From assembly GCF_048593165.1 (NCBI RefSeq), contig NZ_CP184271.1: a stretch of 64,000 nt of DNA. One strand, written 5' to 3'. Of this stretch, positions 33,587 to 42,951 are shown one piece after another. A program made the translations under genes and the position numbers. Origin of the DNA: Pectobacterium sp013449375. Its GTDB lineage: Bacteria > Pseudomonadota > Gammaproteobacteria > Enterobacterales > Enterobacteriaceae. The first letter of the stretch is position 1, and each line of letters begins with the position of its first letter. The notes under the pieces were generated by a model, which had not been told where the DNA came from, searched no databases, and saw only the letters and a program-made list of their open reading frames with translations.

Positions 33587-36133
33587 CTAGAAGCGTTGTA
33601 ACACGCTGATTTTCACGTTGCGCCCGACGCCGGACACCGATTCGCCCAGATACGGGTAGTAATCGGTATTCAACAGGTTATCGACCGTCACCCGTGTCTC
33701 AAACCCTTTCATCGCCGGCGGCTGCCAGCTTGCAAATAGACCATGCAGCACATATCCCTTCGCCTTCGGTAACGCCCAGCTCGCCGCCTTCGGGTCACCG
33801 TCAGCAGGTGAGCGATCCTGTTTGCGCACAAAATCGCCCGTCCAGCCTATCGCCATGTCCAGACTCGGAATTTTGGTACCTAGCGTGGCATGTGCTGTAG
33901 TCGGCGGAATTTCAGCAATCCAGGTTTTATTCCCCCACGGGTTACGTAAAGAGGCATCGCGCTCGCCGCGAATCGAGGAAAAGGACAGGCTGCCAAACAG
34001 CCAGCGGCTATCATAAAACGACTCGATTTCAACCCCTTCGATGGTATAGCCCGGCAGATTGCGGTAAACCGATAACGGCCCCGTGCAGGATGAATTGGTG
34101 CCTGTCTGAGAAGACGCCTCACAATACACACCGACACGTTTGAAGATTTCGTTTTTACCGCGGTTACGGAACAGCGTGGTGCGGATTTGTAAGCTGTCGT
34201 CTTCCAGCATCAGCTTATTGAAATCCAGAATCGCCCCCAAGCGGATACCTTTAATACTTTCCACTTGTAAATCACGGCTGGTTCCCGGCACCCCCGACGT
34301 CGCAGATTGTACTTCATACAGCTCATCGACAACGGGCGCGCGCCAGGTTCGGCTAACATCGGCAAACAGAGACAGATTATCCGTCGCTTTCCATAACGCA
34401 CCAATGCGCGGCGACCAGCCAGTATAAGTCACGCTACGATAGTCATGTCCTGCGGCGGGAATGCTGCTGTTATAACGTGGCGCAAAGTTAGGCTGACCGG
34501 TATTCGTCACATGGTCATAACGCACACCCGGCGTGATTGTCACGCTGCCCAGCGTCACCGCATCTTGCACATACACGCTGCGTGTTTCCTGATCGCCGGC
34601 TGGCATATAACTGGGCTGAAAATAGCCATAATTGTAGCTAGCACTGTTCTTTTCTGACGGGTAGTAGATGAGTGTATTGCGCTTATGTTTGTGCCAACTC
34701 ATCCCGACCAAGATTTTATGGTCAACAGGACCGGTCGTGAATTGGCTTTCATTACTCACTTCCGCGAGCTGGTCTTTATAGCTCACCCAACTCTCATTTC
34801 CCAATGTCCCCAAATAACCTTGTGACGCTAAAGCAGAACGTTCGTCATGCTGTTCGGTTTTCGAGGTGGCAAATGACGCCGTCAGATTCAGCCACGGCTG
34901 ATCTACCGGTGCAAGGTTCCATTTCAGCGAGTAGTTTTTATCGACCTGATCGCGGTACACCAGCTTACGTCGCCAGGCCTCTTCCCAGCCGTAGAGATCA
35001 ACTTCACTTTGTGACGGTGCCGCCATATCATCACGCTTCGCGGCAAACGGCTGCCAGCCGTCAGATTCGGATCGCATGGCAGAGAGCGTCAGCGTCTGCG
35101 CATCCGTCAGGTAGATGTTGGTCTTCAGTAAGTAGGACGCCATGTCGCTGGTGGAGTAGACAAAGCGAGTGCCGTCAGGGCGTTCGATGTTGTCGCCATC
35201 GCGCTTGCTCATGTAGAGCAGGCCGTCAGCCATTCCGTCTTCCGAGCGACCATACAGCGCACCGCTGTAGATATTTTGCCGATCGTTAGTGTGATAGCTG
35301 TATTTGACCATCCCACCGAAATTTTCTCCCGGCAACAGCAGATCGCTGGCGTCTTTGGTATCTACATGAATGGTGCCGCCGAAGCCGCCGTTGCCGCTGC
35401 GAATATCATGCGGCCCTTTATCGACGTCGATACGCTTAATCAGCTCCGGTTCAATAAATACCGAACCCTGACGGTATTTCTCAAAGCCTTTCGGCGCGCC
35501 GTCCAACACGACCTTGACGTCTTCCATGTCGCCCATACCCCAGATGTTCAGGCTCTGCCCCCCTGGGCGAGGCGATCCCGCCATCGCCACGCCGGGGAGT
35601 TTATCAAGCAGGCTGGCAATATTATCAGCCTGCACGCGATCAACATCGGCCTGACGCAATACGGAACGTCCGGCGGCGGCGCTGTCCGAGGTGCCACCAA
35701 CAACAGACAGCGTCGGGATCATCAAGCTGCCGTCGCTTCCCTCGGCGGCAAGCGCGGATTCCAGCCGATAACCTGTGGCCGTCTGTACCGCACTCAGCCC
35801 CGTGCCCGCCAGCGCGGCCGCGAAAGCCTCCTGAACGGTATAGGTTCCCTGCACGCTCCCGCTGGTTTTATTCTGCGTTTGATCGGGAGAAAACGTGAGA
35901 ATGACATTGGCGCGGCTGGCAACAGCCTGTAGCGTGGCTCCTAGCGCCCCTGCCGGTATGGAGAACGTCACTGTTGGGGCCACCGCCTTGGTGGCCGTTT
36001 CCGCCGCCAAGGCCGAACTGACCGTTCCGGCACTCAATATCAACACGCCAGACAGTGCCAAATGGACTGCCCGCGCCAGCGCCAAGGCAGGTTTATTCGC
36101 GATGCACCCGCCATCATAATTGTTTATCGCCAT
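33587..36133 (-). CDS. TonB-dependent haem/haemoglobin-type receptor with signalling domain (HasR-like)
   Basis: About 848-aa outer-membrane receptor. After a signal peptide ending near SALAAE comes an STN signalling domain (FSIPAGALGATLQAVASRANVILTF, about residues 60-130). A plug follows (RVQADNIASLLDKLPGVAMAGSPRPGGQ, VKVVLDGAPKGFEKYRQGS), then a 22-strand barrel ending in Phe (VLQRF). Plug features resemble the HasR haem/haemophore receptors. The STN domain plus the FecI/FecR pair and TonB-like gene downstream indicate cell-surface signalling. The ATG at 36133 lies seven bases after AGGGG; two upstream starts are less well spaced. No hasA, hasD or hasE is present. Direct haemoglobin use, or a haemophore encoded elsewhere, is possible. 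Confidence 0.88.
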   Translation of the reverse strand: MAINNYDGGCIANKPALALARAVHLALSGVLILSAGTVSSALAAETATKAVAPTVTFSIPAGALGATLQAVASRANVILTFSPDQTQNKTSGSVQGTYTVQEAFAAALAGTGLSAVQTATGYRLESALAAEGSDGSLMIPTLSVVGGTSDSAAAGRSVLRQADVDRVQADNIASLLDKLPGVAMAGSPRPGGQSLNIWGMGDMEDVKVVLDGAPKGFEKYRQGSVFIEPELIKRIDVDKGPHDIRSGNGGFGGTIHVDTKDASDLLLPGENFGGMVKYSYHTNDRQNIYSGALYGRSEDGMADGLLYMSKRDGDNIERPDGTRFVYSTSDMASYLLKTNIYLTDAQTLTLSAMRSESDGWQPFAAKRDDMAAPSQSEVDLYGWEEAWRRKLVYRDQVDKNYSLKWNLAPVDQPWLNLTASFATSKTEQHDERSALASQGYLGTLGNESWVSYKDQLAEVSNESQFTTGPVDHKILVGMSWHKHKRNTLIYYPSEKNSASYNYGYFQPSYMPAGDQETRSVYVQDAVTLGSVTITPGVRYDHVTNTGQPNFAPRYNSSIPAAGHDYRSVTYTGWSPRIGALWKATDNLSLFADVSRTWRAPVVDELYEVQSATSGVPGTSRDLQVESIKGIRLGAILDFNKLMLEDDSLQIRTTLFRNRGKNEIFKRVGVYCEASSQTGTNSSCTGPLSVYRNLPGYTIEGVEIESFYDSRWLFGSLSFSSIRGERDASLRNPWGNKTWIAEIPPTTAHATLGTKIPSLDMAIGWTGDFVRKQDRSPADGDPKAASWALPKAKGYVLHGLFASWQPPAMKGFETRVTVDNLLNTDYYPYLGESVSGVGRNVKISVLQRF

Positions 36134-36491
36134 TGTCATTCCCCTGAAATATTGAAAAAAAAGACACATCAGGTAGGTCACGCGAAAAACAAAATCGGGC
36201 AGGAGAAGTGCAAAAATTTTCAGGAAAACGTCTTCAACGCGACGTGAGCAGCCGTGTTCAAGTGCTCAATGAGGCTCTTCCGCGACCACAAAACGCACCT
36301 TCGGCCACGAACGGCAACCCCTCCACCATTGATTTTCACGGCGCTTGACCCCATCTTAGTCAGTAATCCGCAGTAGATATCCGCCTTGCCGTATTTTTCT
36401 CTTCAACGGATTGCCCGCAGTAGCCAGTCTGGAACGGCAAGATGAAGACACGATCGGCAACGAGATCACCCACAATTATCAGGACGGCACC
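36134..36491. promoter_or_regulatory. Divergent receptor/prlC intergenic region
   Basis: 358 bp between the receptor (minus) and prlC (plus). It contains a sigma-32-like promoter for prlC (listed) and an A8 tract about 16-24 bp before the receptor start. The receptor promoter, expected to be read by the ECF sigma, must lie here, but I could not fix its -35/-10. The prlC frame is open from 36411, but similarity begins at 36492. Confidence 0.5.
36328..36357 (+). promoter_or_regulatory. Sigma-32-like promoter of prlC-rsmJ
   Basis: TTGATT (36329-36334), a 14-nt spacer, then CCCCATCT (36349-36356), resembling the heat-shock consensus CTTGAAA / CCCCAT-T. prlC in E. coli is a reported sigma-32 target, which supports the reading. 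Confidence 0.5.
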
Positions 36492-38534
36492 ATGACGAAT
36501 CCATTACTGACCTCATTTACCCTGCCCCCGTTCTCCAGTATCAAAACGGAAGATATTGTCCCAGCGGTGAAGTCCGCACTGGATGAATGCCGCGAGACGG
36601 TAGAGCGTGTGGTGGCGCAAGCGGGGCCGTTTACCTGGGATAATCTGTGCCAGCCGCTGGCAGACAGCGACGATCGCCTTGGCCGCATCTTCTCCCCTGT
36701 CAGCCACCTGAACGCCGTGAAGAACAGCCCAGAGCTGCGTGCGGTTTATGAAGAATGTCTGCCGCTGCTGTCTGAACACAGTACCTGGGTCGGCCAACAT
36801 GCTGGCCTGTATCAGGCTTATCGCAGCCTGCGTGACGGCGAACATTACGCTACGCTAAGCGTGGCGCAGAAGAAATCCGTTGATAACGCGCTGCGCGATT
36901 TTGAATTGTCCGGTATCGGCCTGTCGCCGGAAAAACAGAAACGTTACGGCGAGATTTCCGTTCGTCTGTCCGAGCTTAGCTCGCAATACAGCAACAACGT
37001 GTTAGATGCCAACATGGGTTGGAGCAAGCTAATTACCGATGTCACTGAGCTGGATGGCATGCCGGAAAGTGCGCTGGCATCTGCCAAAGCGCAAGCAGAA
37101 GCTAAAGAGCAAGATGGGTGGTTGCTGACGCTGGATATCCCAAGCTACCTGCCAGTAATGACCTACTGCGCGAATCAGGCACTGCGTGAAGAGATGTACC
37201 GCGCTTATGGTACTCGCGCCTCCGACCAAGGGCCGAATGCCGGTAAGTGGGACAACAGTGAAATCATGGCGGAAGAACTGGCACTGCGTCACGAGCTGGC
37301 TCAACTACTGGGCTTCGACAGCTATGCGCACAAGTCGCTGGCGACCAAAATGGCGGAAAACCCGCAGCAGGTGCTCGACTTCCTGACCGACCTGGCAAAA
37401 CGCGCCCGGCCACAAGCGGAAGAAGAACTGGCACAACTGCGCGCCTTCGCCAAAGAGCACTACGGCGTCGATGAATTGCATGCCTGGGATATCACCTACT
37501 ACAGCGAACAGCAGAAGCAGCACCGATATTCCATCAGCGACGAGCAGCTTCGTCCGTACTTCCCAGAAGAACGTGCGGTGAACGGCCTGTTCGAAGTGGT
37601 TAAACGCATCTACGGCATCACCGCCAAAGAGCGTAAAGACGTGGATGTCTGGCATCCGGATGTCCGTTTCTTCGACCTGTTCGATGAAAGCGGTGAACTG
37701 CGCGGCAGTTTCTACCTCGATCTGTACGCCCGCGAACACAAACGCGGTGGTGCCTGGATGGATGACTGCGCGGGTAAACTGCGTAAGGGCAACGGCGAAC
37801 TGCAAAAACCCGTCGCCTATCTGGTCTGCAACTTCAACCGCCCAGTCAACGGCAAACCAGCCCTGTTCACGCACGACGAAGTCACTACGTTGTTCCATGA
37901 ATTCGGTCACGGCCTGCACCACATGCTGACCCAGATCGATACCGCCGGTGTCGCGGGTATCAACGGCGTACCGTGGGATGCGGTCGAACTGCCGAGTCAG
38001 TTCATGGAAAACTGGTGCTGGGAACCTGAAGCGTTGGCCTTTATCTCCGGTCATTACGAAACTGGCGAACCGCTGCCGCAGGAACTGCTGGATAAAATGC
38101 TGGCGGCGAAAAATTATCAGGCCGCGCTGTTCATTCTGCGTCAGTTGGAATTCGGCCTGTTCGATTTCCGCCTGCATGCCGAGTTTGATCCTGCGAAAGG
38201 CGCACAGATTCTGCCGACGCTGGCCGAAATCAAAGCGCAGGTGGCCGTGGTGCCAAGTCCAAGTTGGGGCCGCTTCCCGCACGCGTTTAGCCATATCTTC
38301 GCGGGCGGCTATGCCGCAGGCTACTACAGCTATCTGTGGGCCGACGTGCTGGCAGCCGATGCCTATTCCCGCTTCGAGGAAGAAGGTATCTTCAACCGCG
38401 AAACCGGCCAGTCATTCCTAGATAACATCCTGACGCGCGGCGGTTCCGAAGAGCCAATGGCGCTGTTCAAACGCTTCCGTGGCCGTGAACCTCAGTTGGA
38501 TGCCATGCTCGCGCATTACGGCATCAAAGGATGA
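36492..38534 (+). CDS. prlC: Oligopeptidase A
   Basis: Cytoplasmic zinc metallopeptidase (M3 family, 680 aa as in E. coli) that degrades short peptides, including cleaved signal peptides. The zinc site is in TLFHEFGHGLHHML (HExxH, near residue 470), and the downstream Glu ligand is in the ENWCWEPEAL region. The start MTNPLLTSFTLPPFSSIKTEDI at 36492 matches E. coli and is preceded by AGGA. The gene overlaps rsmJ by four bases (ATGA), so the two are translated together. Confidence 0.97.
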   Translation: MTNPLLTSFTLPPFSSIKTEDIVPAVKSALDECRETVERVVAQAGPFTWDNLCQPLADSDDRLGRIFSPVSHLNAVKNSPELRAVYEECLPLLSEHSTWVGQHAGLYQAYRSLRDGEHYATLSVAQKKSVDNALRDFELSGIGLSPEKQKRYGEISVRLSELSSQYSNNVLDANMGWSKLITDVTELDGMPESALASAKAQAEAKEQDGWLLTLDIPSYLPVMTYCANQALREEMYRAYGTRASDQGPNAGKWDNSEIMAEELALRHELAQLLGFDSYAHKSLATKMAENPQQVLDFLTDLAKRARPQAEEELAQLRAFAKEHYGVDELHAWDITYYSEQQKQHRYSISDEQLRPYFPEERAVNGLFEVVKRIYGITAKERKDVDVWHPDVRFFDLFDESGELRGSFYLDLYAREHKRGGAWMDDCAGKLRKGNGELQKPVAYLVCNFNRPVNGKPALFTHDEVTTLFHEFGHGLHHMLTQIDTAGVAGINGVPWDAVELPSQFMENWCWEPEALAFISGHYETGEPLPQELLDKMLAAKNYQAALFILRQLEFGLFDFRLHAEFDPAKGAQILPTLAEIKAQVAVVPSPSWGRFPHAFSHIFAGGYAAGYYSYLWADVLAADAYSRFEEEGIFNRETGQSFLDNILTRGGSEEPMALFKRFRGREPQLDAMLAHYGIKG

Positions 38535-39277
38535 GCATCTGCTTAATCGCAGAAGAAGGCGCCGATAGTGGCGCCTTATCTTCTCTGGCCGCGCGCTGGG
38601 GGCTGGTTTCCGATCCCGATGCAGTGATGGCGCTGGTGTTAACGGCGGAACGTCTGGAACTGCGCAAGCAGGATGAACCAAAGCTCGGCGCGATTTTCGT
38701 CGATTTCGTTGCCGGAACCCTAGCGCATCGTCGTCGCTTTGGCGGCGGACGCGGCGAAGCCGTCGCTAAAGCCGTAGGAATCAAAAAAGATTACCTGCCG
38801 GATGTCGTGGATGCGACGGCCGGACTGGGGCGCGACGCCTTTGTGCTGGCGGCATTAGGCTGTCGGGTACGTATGGTGGAACGTAATCCGGTGGTTGCGG
38901 CATTGCTGGACGACGGGTTGCAGCGTGGCTATCGGGACGCAGAAATTGGCTCGTGGCTACAAGAGCGGCTGACGCTACTTCACGCGTCGAGTATGACGGC
39001 ACTGCGCGATATCACGCCTCCGCCGGATGTGGTTTATCTCGATCCGATGTTCCCGCATAAACAAAAGAGCGCGCTGGTGAAGAAGGAAATGCGCGTGTTT
39101 CAGTCGCTGGTGGGTGCGGATGACGATGCCGATGCGCTACTGGCACCTGCGCGCGCGCTGGCGAAAAAACGCGTCGTGGTGAAGCGGCCGGACTATGCGC
39201 CACCGCTGGCGGGCGTACCGGCACAATCCATGCTGGAAACCAAAAGCCACCGTTTTGATTTCTATCTTCCCGCCTGA
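38531..39277 (+). CDS. rsmJ: 16S rRNA (guanine(1516)-N2)-methyltransferase
   Basis: SAM-dependent enzyme methylating G1516 of 16S rRNA, 248 aa (E. coli 250). The SAM-binding motif is VVDATAGLGRDAFVLAALGC (about residue 95), and the catalytic motif is YLDPMFPHKQKSALVKKEMRVFQ. The C-terminal VVVKRPDYAPPLAGVPAQSMLETKSHRFDFY is typical. Second gene after prlC with ATGA overlap, the same arrangement as in E. coli. Confidence 0.96.
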   Translation: MSICLIAEEGADSGALSSLAARWGLVSDPDAVMALVLTAERLELRKQDEPKLGAIFVDFVAGTLAHRRRFGGGRGEAVAKAVGIKKDYLPDVVDATAGLGRDAFVLAALGCRVRMVERNPVVAALLDDGLQRGYRDAEIGSWLQERLTLLHASSMTALRDITPPPDVVYLDPMFPHKQKSALVKKEMRVFQSLVGADDDADALLAPARALAKKRVVVKRPDYAPPLAGVPAQSMLETKSHRFDFYLPA

Positions 39278-39429
39278 AAAATCTCGTCGCCGCGACGCTA
39301 AGCGTATCGGCGATTAAAAACTTAGCCTGCTTCGCATTTCCTACGCTGCTTTTGCAAAGTCTGTGGCACTAATGAGAAGCAAATCGCATAATTCCACGCT
39401 ATCACCATTTATGACACTAAGATGACATA

Positions 39430-41325
39430 ATGAAAAAAACACTTTTGTCACTTCTGCTTTGTTTGAGTACCTCTGCGATGGCCGTTCAGGAACCCGTCAA
39501 TATTACGATTCTGGGGACATCTGATCTGCATGGCACGTTCGTTCCTTGGGATTACGCCACCGATACCGCCAACATGGCGGGCAGCCTGAGTCAGATCGCG
39601 ACACAGGTGCATAAGGTTCGCGCACAGCAGCCGAATGTGATTCTGGTTGATGCGGGCGATACGATTCAGGGCAACTTTGTCGAAACCTTCAAAAATGACA
39701 AAACCAGCCCGATGATCCTCGGTTTTAACGCCCTGAACTATGACGTCTGGGTGCTGGGCAACCACGAGTTCGATTTTGGCCTGAATGTGCTCTCCACCTC
39801 GCTTGACCAGTTCAACGGCACCACGCTGGCGGGCAACATTTTTTGGGAAAGCGGTAAACCTTACTTACCTGCCTATAAGATTGTTGAACGACAGGGCGTG
39901 AAGATTGGCATCATCGGCATGGATACGCCGATGACCGCGGAGTTCGCCAAAGGCACAGACCGCGTGAAAGGGCTGAACTTCACCGATCCTGTCGGGGCGG
40001 TAAAAACCGTTATTCAGCAAATCCACGATAAGGTTGACGCTATCGTGTTGGTCGCCCATATGGGCATCGATAACGAGAACCAGCGGCCAGGGACGGGCGT
40101 AGGTGACATTGCCCGAGGGAACCCTGAATTAGCCGCCATCGTCGCGGGTCATATGCACGTAAAAGTAGATAAAGAGGTGATAAATGGCGTGATTGTCACC
40201 GAACCAGACAAATACGGCCGCGCACTATCGCGCATCGATTTGCAGTTTGAACAACAGAACGGCAAATACGTACTGATCAATAAGGACAGCTATACCTATT
40301 CGATTAAGGACGTGGATTCTGACCGCAAGATGGAAGACATCTACGAGCCTTATCACAATACCCTGCGCGCCAACGCCAACCGTCCGATTGCGCAGCTCCT
40401 CGGACACGATCTGGTGCCGCAAGATGCCGTGAAAGGCATTCCTCAGGTACACGTGCAGGACACGGGTATCAGCGCCCTGTTCCAGGAAGCCAGCCGTCAT
40501 TACGCCCCTAAAGCGCAGGTGATCGCGCTGCAAATTGATAACGATCGGCCCAAGCTGAACATCGGCACCATCGCCGCGAAGGACATTGCCTTTAACTATC
40601 AATACGCTGGCGGAGAGATCACGGTTTATCAGCTCACCGGTAAAGAGCTGAAGAAATACATGGAATGGTCAGCGGGTTACTTCAACCAGTTGCAGGACGG
40701 CGATGTGACTTACAGCTTCAATCCACAACGCCGCGCGTCCAAGTATTCCACCAACGATTTCTTCGACGGCGTGACGTACACCATCGACCTGACGAAACCC
40801 GCTGGGCAGCGCATTACCGACCTGAAAATGAATAACGGCACGCCCGTTACCGACGACATGCCGATTCGTCTGGGCATGAACAGCTACCGTATGGGCCACC
40901 TGACGCAGAAAGGCGGCGTGCTGGAAGGTAGGCAATTCCCGGTGCTGTCGGACACCAAAGCGGAATATGGTGAAGAGGCGGGCACGATTCGTAACCTGGC
41001 CATCCGCTATCTGACCGAAGTGAAAAAAGGCCAATACGAGGGAACGGTGCCGCAGCGCTGGAAGCTGGCAGGATTGCAGGGCTATGAGCGCGAACGCCGC
41101 ATCGTCGAATCGCTGCTCAACAGCGGGAAAATCAGCGTGCCGACGTCAGACGACGGTCGCTACAGCAACGTGCAATCCATCAACGTGAAAGCATTACTGC
41201 TGCCGGATGCCGCGCAGAAGGAGAAACGCGTAGCGGAATTGACGCAACAGCGCGACAGCGCCACCAACGCGTTGACCAAACAGCGGCTGAACGATCAGTT
41301 GACGATTATCGCAGCCATTAACTAA
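39430..41325 (+). CDS. Periplasmic 5'-nucleotidase / 2',3'-cyclic nucleotide phosphodiesterase family protein
   Basis: 631-aa secreted metallophosphoesterase with a clear signal peptide (MKKTLLSLLLCLSTSAMA). The N-terminal catalytic domain has the metal motifs TILGTSDLHGTF, LVDAGDTIQGN, VLGNHEFDFG, VAHMGID and AGHMHVKV. The C-terminal 5'-nucleotidase domain (about residues 330-530) includes AGGEITVYQLTGKELKKYMEWSAGYF. A coiled C-terminal tail (KEKRVAELTQQRDSATNALTKQRLNDQ) follows. It probably hydrolyses extracellular nucleotides to nucleosides and phosphate. CpdB and UshA are the nearest functional models, but I cannot say which activity dominates. Monocistronic by position, ending at the terminator at 41404. 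Confidence 0.9.
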   Translation: MKKTLLSLLLCLSTSAMAVQEPVNITILGTSDLHGTFVPWDYATDTANMAGSLSQIATQVHKVRAQQPNVILVDAGDTIQGNFVETFKNDKTSPMILGFNALNYDVWVLGNHEFDFGLNVLSTSLDQFNGTTLAGNIFWESGKPYLPAYKIVERQGVKIGIIGMDTPMTAEFAKGTDRVKGLNFTDPVGAVKTVIQQIHDKVDAIVLVAHMGIDNENQRPGTGVGDIARGNPELAAIVAGHMHVKVDKEVINGVIVTEPDKYGRALSRIDLQFEQQNGKYVLINKDSYTYSIKDVDSDRKMEDIYEPYHNTLRANANRPIAQLLGHDLVPQDAVKGIPQVHVQDTGISALFQEASRHYAPKAQVIALQIDNDRPKLNIGTIAAKDIAFNYQYAGGEITVYQLTGKELKKYMEWSAGYFNQLQDGDVTYSFNPQRRASKYSTNDFFDGVTYTIDLTKPAGQRITDLKMNNGTPVTDDMPIRLGMNSYRMGHLTQKGGVLEGRQFPVLSDTKAEYGEEAGTIRNLAIRYLTEVKKGQYEGTVPQRWKLAGLQGYERERRIVESLLNSGKISVPTSDDGRYSNVQSINVKALLLPDAAQKEKRVAELTQQRDSATNALTKQRLNDQLTIIAAIN

Positions 41326-41403
41326 CCGACACGTCAGCGGGAATCCAAGATCGCTGACAACATGCGTCGAGCGGTGATAATGGATAGATCGTAAAGACGC
41401 TGC

Positions 41404-41426
41404 ACAGCCTGCCATTGGCAGGCTGT
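41404..41426. terminator. Bidirectional terminator between nucleotidase and FAD oxidoreductase genes
   Basis: 10-bp stem ACAGCCTGCC/GGCAGGCTGT with a 3-nt loop between convergent genes. It abuts the stop codon of the minus-strand gene. T-tracts are short on both sides. Confidence 0.65.
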
Positions 41427-41427
41427 A

Positions 41428-42741
41428 TTATCTCTCGCTGCGGGCTTTCCAGCGTTCGCTCGTCAGGTAGCCGTTCACGCCCACATCCAGGAAAGGGCGT
41501 GGCGGCAGGTAGTTTGCCTGTCCGAGCGATTGCATATCGCCAATCAGCGGGTTGTCTTCACCTAGCGCCACATCCGCCAAAATATGTCCGGCAGCGGTCT
41601 GCTTCGACAGCCCCGCCCCGTTACAGCCTGCGGACGCGTACACATTGTCGCTCAGCTGCCCCCAGATTGGCGCGCCGTTGCGCGTGACACTAATCAAGCC
41701 TGACCAGGTATGCGCCATCTTCACGTCGCTTAACTGCGGGAACATTCGGGCAAAAATAGCCGCGTGACGACGCGCGTGGCGTCCGGTTTCTACCGCGCTA
41801 TTGACCAGTTCTGGGGCAAATTTTACATGTTCCCGAATCAGGAAACGATGGTCGCGCGTATACCGTAGCGTCGCGCTGGCGAGCGCATTCACCGGCGTCA
41901 CGCCCCAGTCGGGCATATCGCCAATCCGTGCTCGCTGTTCTGCATTCAGTGGTTCCGTCAGCGTCGCGAACGTCGCCACGGCAAACACCCGACCATTGAA
42001 CAGCGGCAAACCGCGTGCCGCGCCGTTAATCGCCATCATCAGCTTCTCTGCCTGAATCTCGCCATAGGGCGTTTCCACGCGAATGCGTGATCCGGTCTCG
42101 ATATTCAACGCAGGGGAATGAGCGTAAACCGTCACGTTCTTCGGCAGGTTCGCCACCAGACCGACCACCAGCGCCGCCGGATTTAGCAGAATGCAATTCG
42201 GGGTATACACGGCACGATGATAGAAAGACGTGCCGAGGCGGCGAGCCAGTTCGTCTTTTTCAACCACCTGATAGGGTTCATCCAGATCGTCCAATTCACG
42301 CACATAGGTATCGATCAGGCCGTTAAACGTCGAACTGACCGCGCAGTGATATTTCCCCGCTACGCTCCAGTCGCACGCGATAGCATGGCGATCCACCTTC
42401 TCTTTCAAACGTGCCACACCGGACTGCAACAGACGACGATAAGCGGCCGCTTTTTCCAGCTCCGCCGTCGAGCTACCGATGTTGTGCGGTAAATCGATCA
42501 CAAAACCAGAATTACGCCCAGAGGCATTATCGCCAATCTCTCCTGCATCCAGCAGGATAATGTGTTTATCCGGACGCTGCTCAGCCAGACGCTGCGCAAA
42601 GGCAATTCCCGCGTAGCCTGCGCCGATCACCAGCCAGTCCGCCGTTGCTTTTCCGCGCTGCTGCGGGTAATTCGGTTTATCGATAAGATCTGCCGACCAG
42701 CCATTACGATTCTGATCGAAAGGAAGATGTTTGATTTTCAC
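41428..42741 (-). CDS. FAD-dependent amine/amino-acid oxidoreductase (DAO family)
   Basis: About 437 aa, DadA/PuuB-like flavoprotein. The FAD-binding motif VIGAGYAGIAFAQRLAEQ lies near residue 35, and the second FAD region (SGRNSGFVIDLPHN) near 75. The C-terminal SAGCNGAGLSKQTAAGHILAD closes the FAD site. Related enzymes oxidise gamma-glutamylputrescine, D-amino acids or glycine derivatives; the substrate here is unknown. I chose the GTG at 42741 because the frame's upstream codons (to 42795) begin only with TTG and lack similarity. It lies about 200 bp downstream of gdhA on the same strand, separated by the gdhA terminator. Confidence 0.85.
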   Translation of the reverse strand: MKIKHLPFDQNRNGWSADLIDKPNYPQQRGKATADWLVIGAGYAGIAFAQRLAEQRPDKHIILLDAGEIGDNASGRNSGFVIDLPHNIGSSTAELEKAAAYRRLLQSGVARLKEKVDRHAIACDWSVAGKYHCAVSSTFNGLIDTYVRELDDLDEPYQVVEKDELARRLGTSFYHRAVYTPNCILLNPAALVVGLVANLPKNVTVYAHSPALNIETGSRIRVETPYGEIQAEKLMMAINGAARGLPLFNGRVFAVATFATLTEPLNAEQRARIGDMPDWGVTPVNALASATLRYTRDHRFLIREHVKFAPELVNSAVETGRHARRHAAIFARMFPQLSDVKMAHTWSGLISVTRNGAPIWGQLSDNVYASAGCNGAGLSKQTAAGHILADVALGEDNPLIGDMQSLGQANYLPPRPFLDVGVNGYLTSERWKARSER

Positions 42742-42873
42742 AATGGTGTAAGCCTTGAAGAGAACGGGTTGTACCAGAAGACTGACGATACGCAATGCCG
42801 ATTAAGATAAAGAAAGGCAGGAAGCGGTGTCCAGCAAGAAATGTCGCTAAAACTGAGAGAAATAAGTGAGAAA

Positions 42874-42903
42874 TCAAGGTGCCTGCAAATACAAGCACCT
42901 TGA
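42874..42903 (-). terminator. Hairpin downstream of gdhA
   Basis: 9-bp stem TCAAGGTGC/GCACCTTGA with a 12-nt loop, about 45-70 bp after the gdhA stop. On the minus strand it is followed by TTTCTCACTTATTTCTC. Confidence 0.55.
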
Positions 42904-42906
42904 CAG

Positions 42907-42951
42907 CATGATGCGTTATACAATCATCCGTTACACAGTCATCCGTTACAC
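42907..42951 (-). repeat. Three tandem 15-bp units across the gdhA stop codon
   Basis: Minus-strand units GTGTAACGGATGACT, GTGTAACGGATGATT and GTATAACGCATCATG (the last diverged). The unit length is a multiple of three, so each copy places an in-frame TAA 15 bp after the last. The first TAA is the gdhA stop. Confidence 0.85.

Noticed and set aside
37305..38294. 329-codon minus-strand open frame opposite prlC
   Set aside because: Shadow of prlC; no family similarity seen in the translation.
39283..39320. Hairpin after rsmJ (TCGCCG ... CGGCGA)
   Set aside because: Stem is imperfect and no T-run follows; not strong enough to call a terminator.
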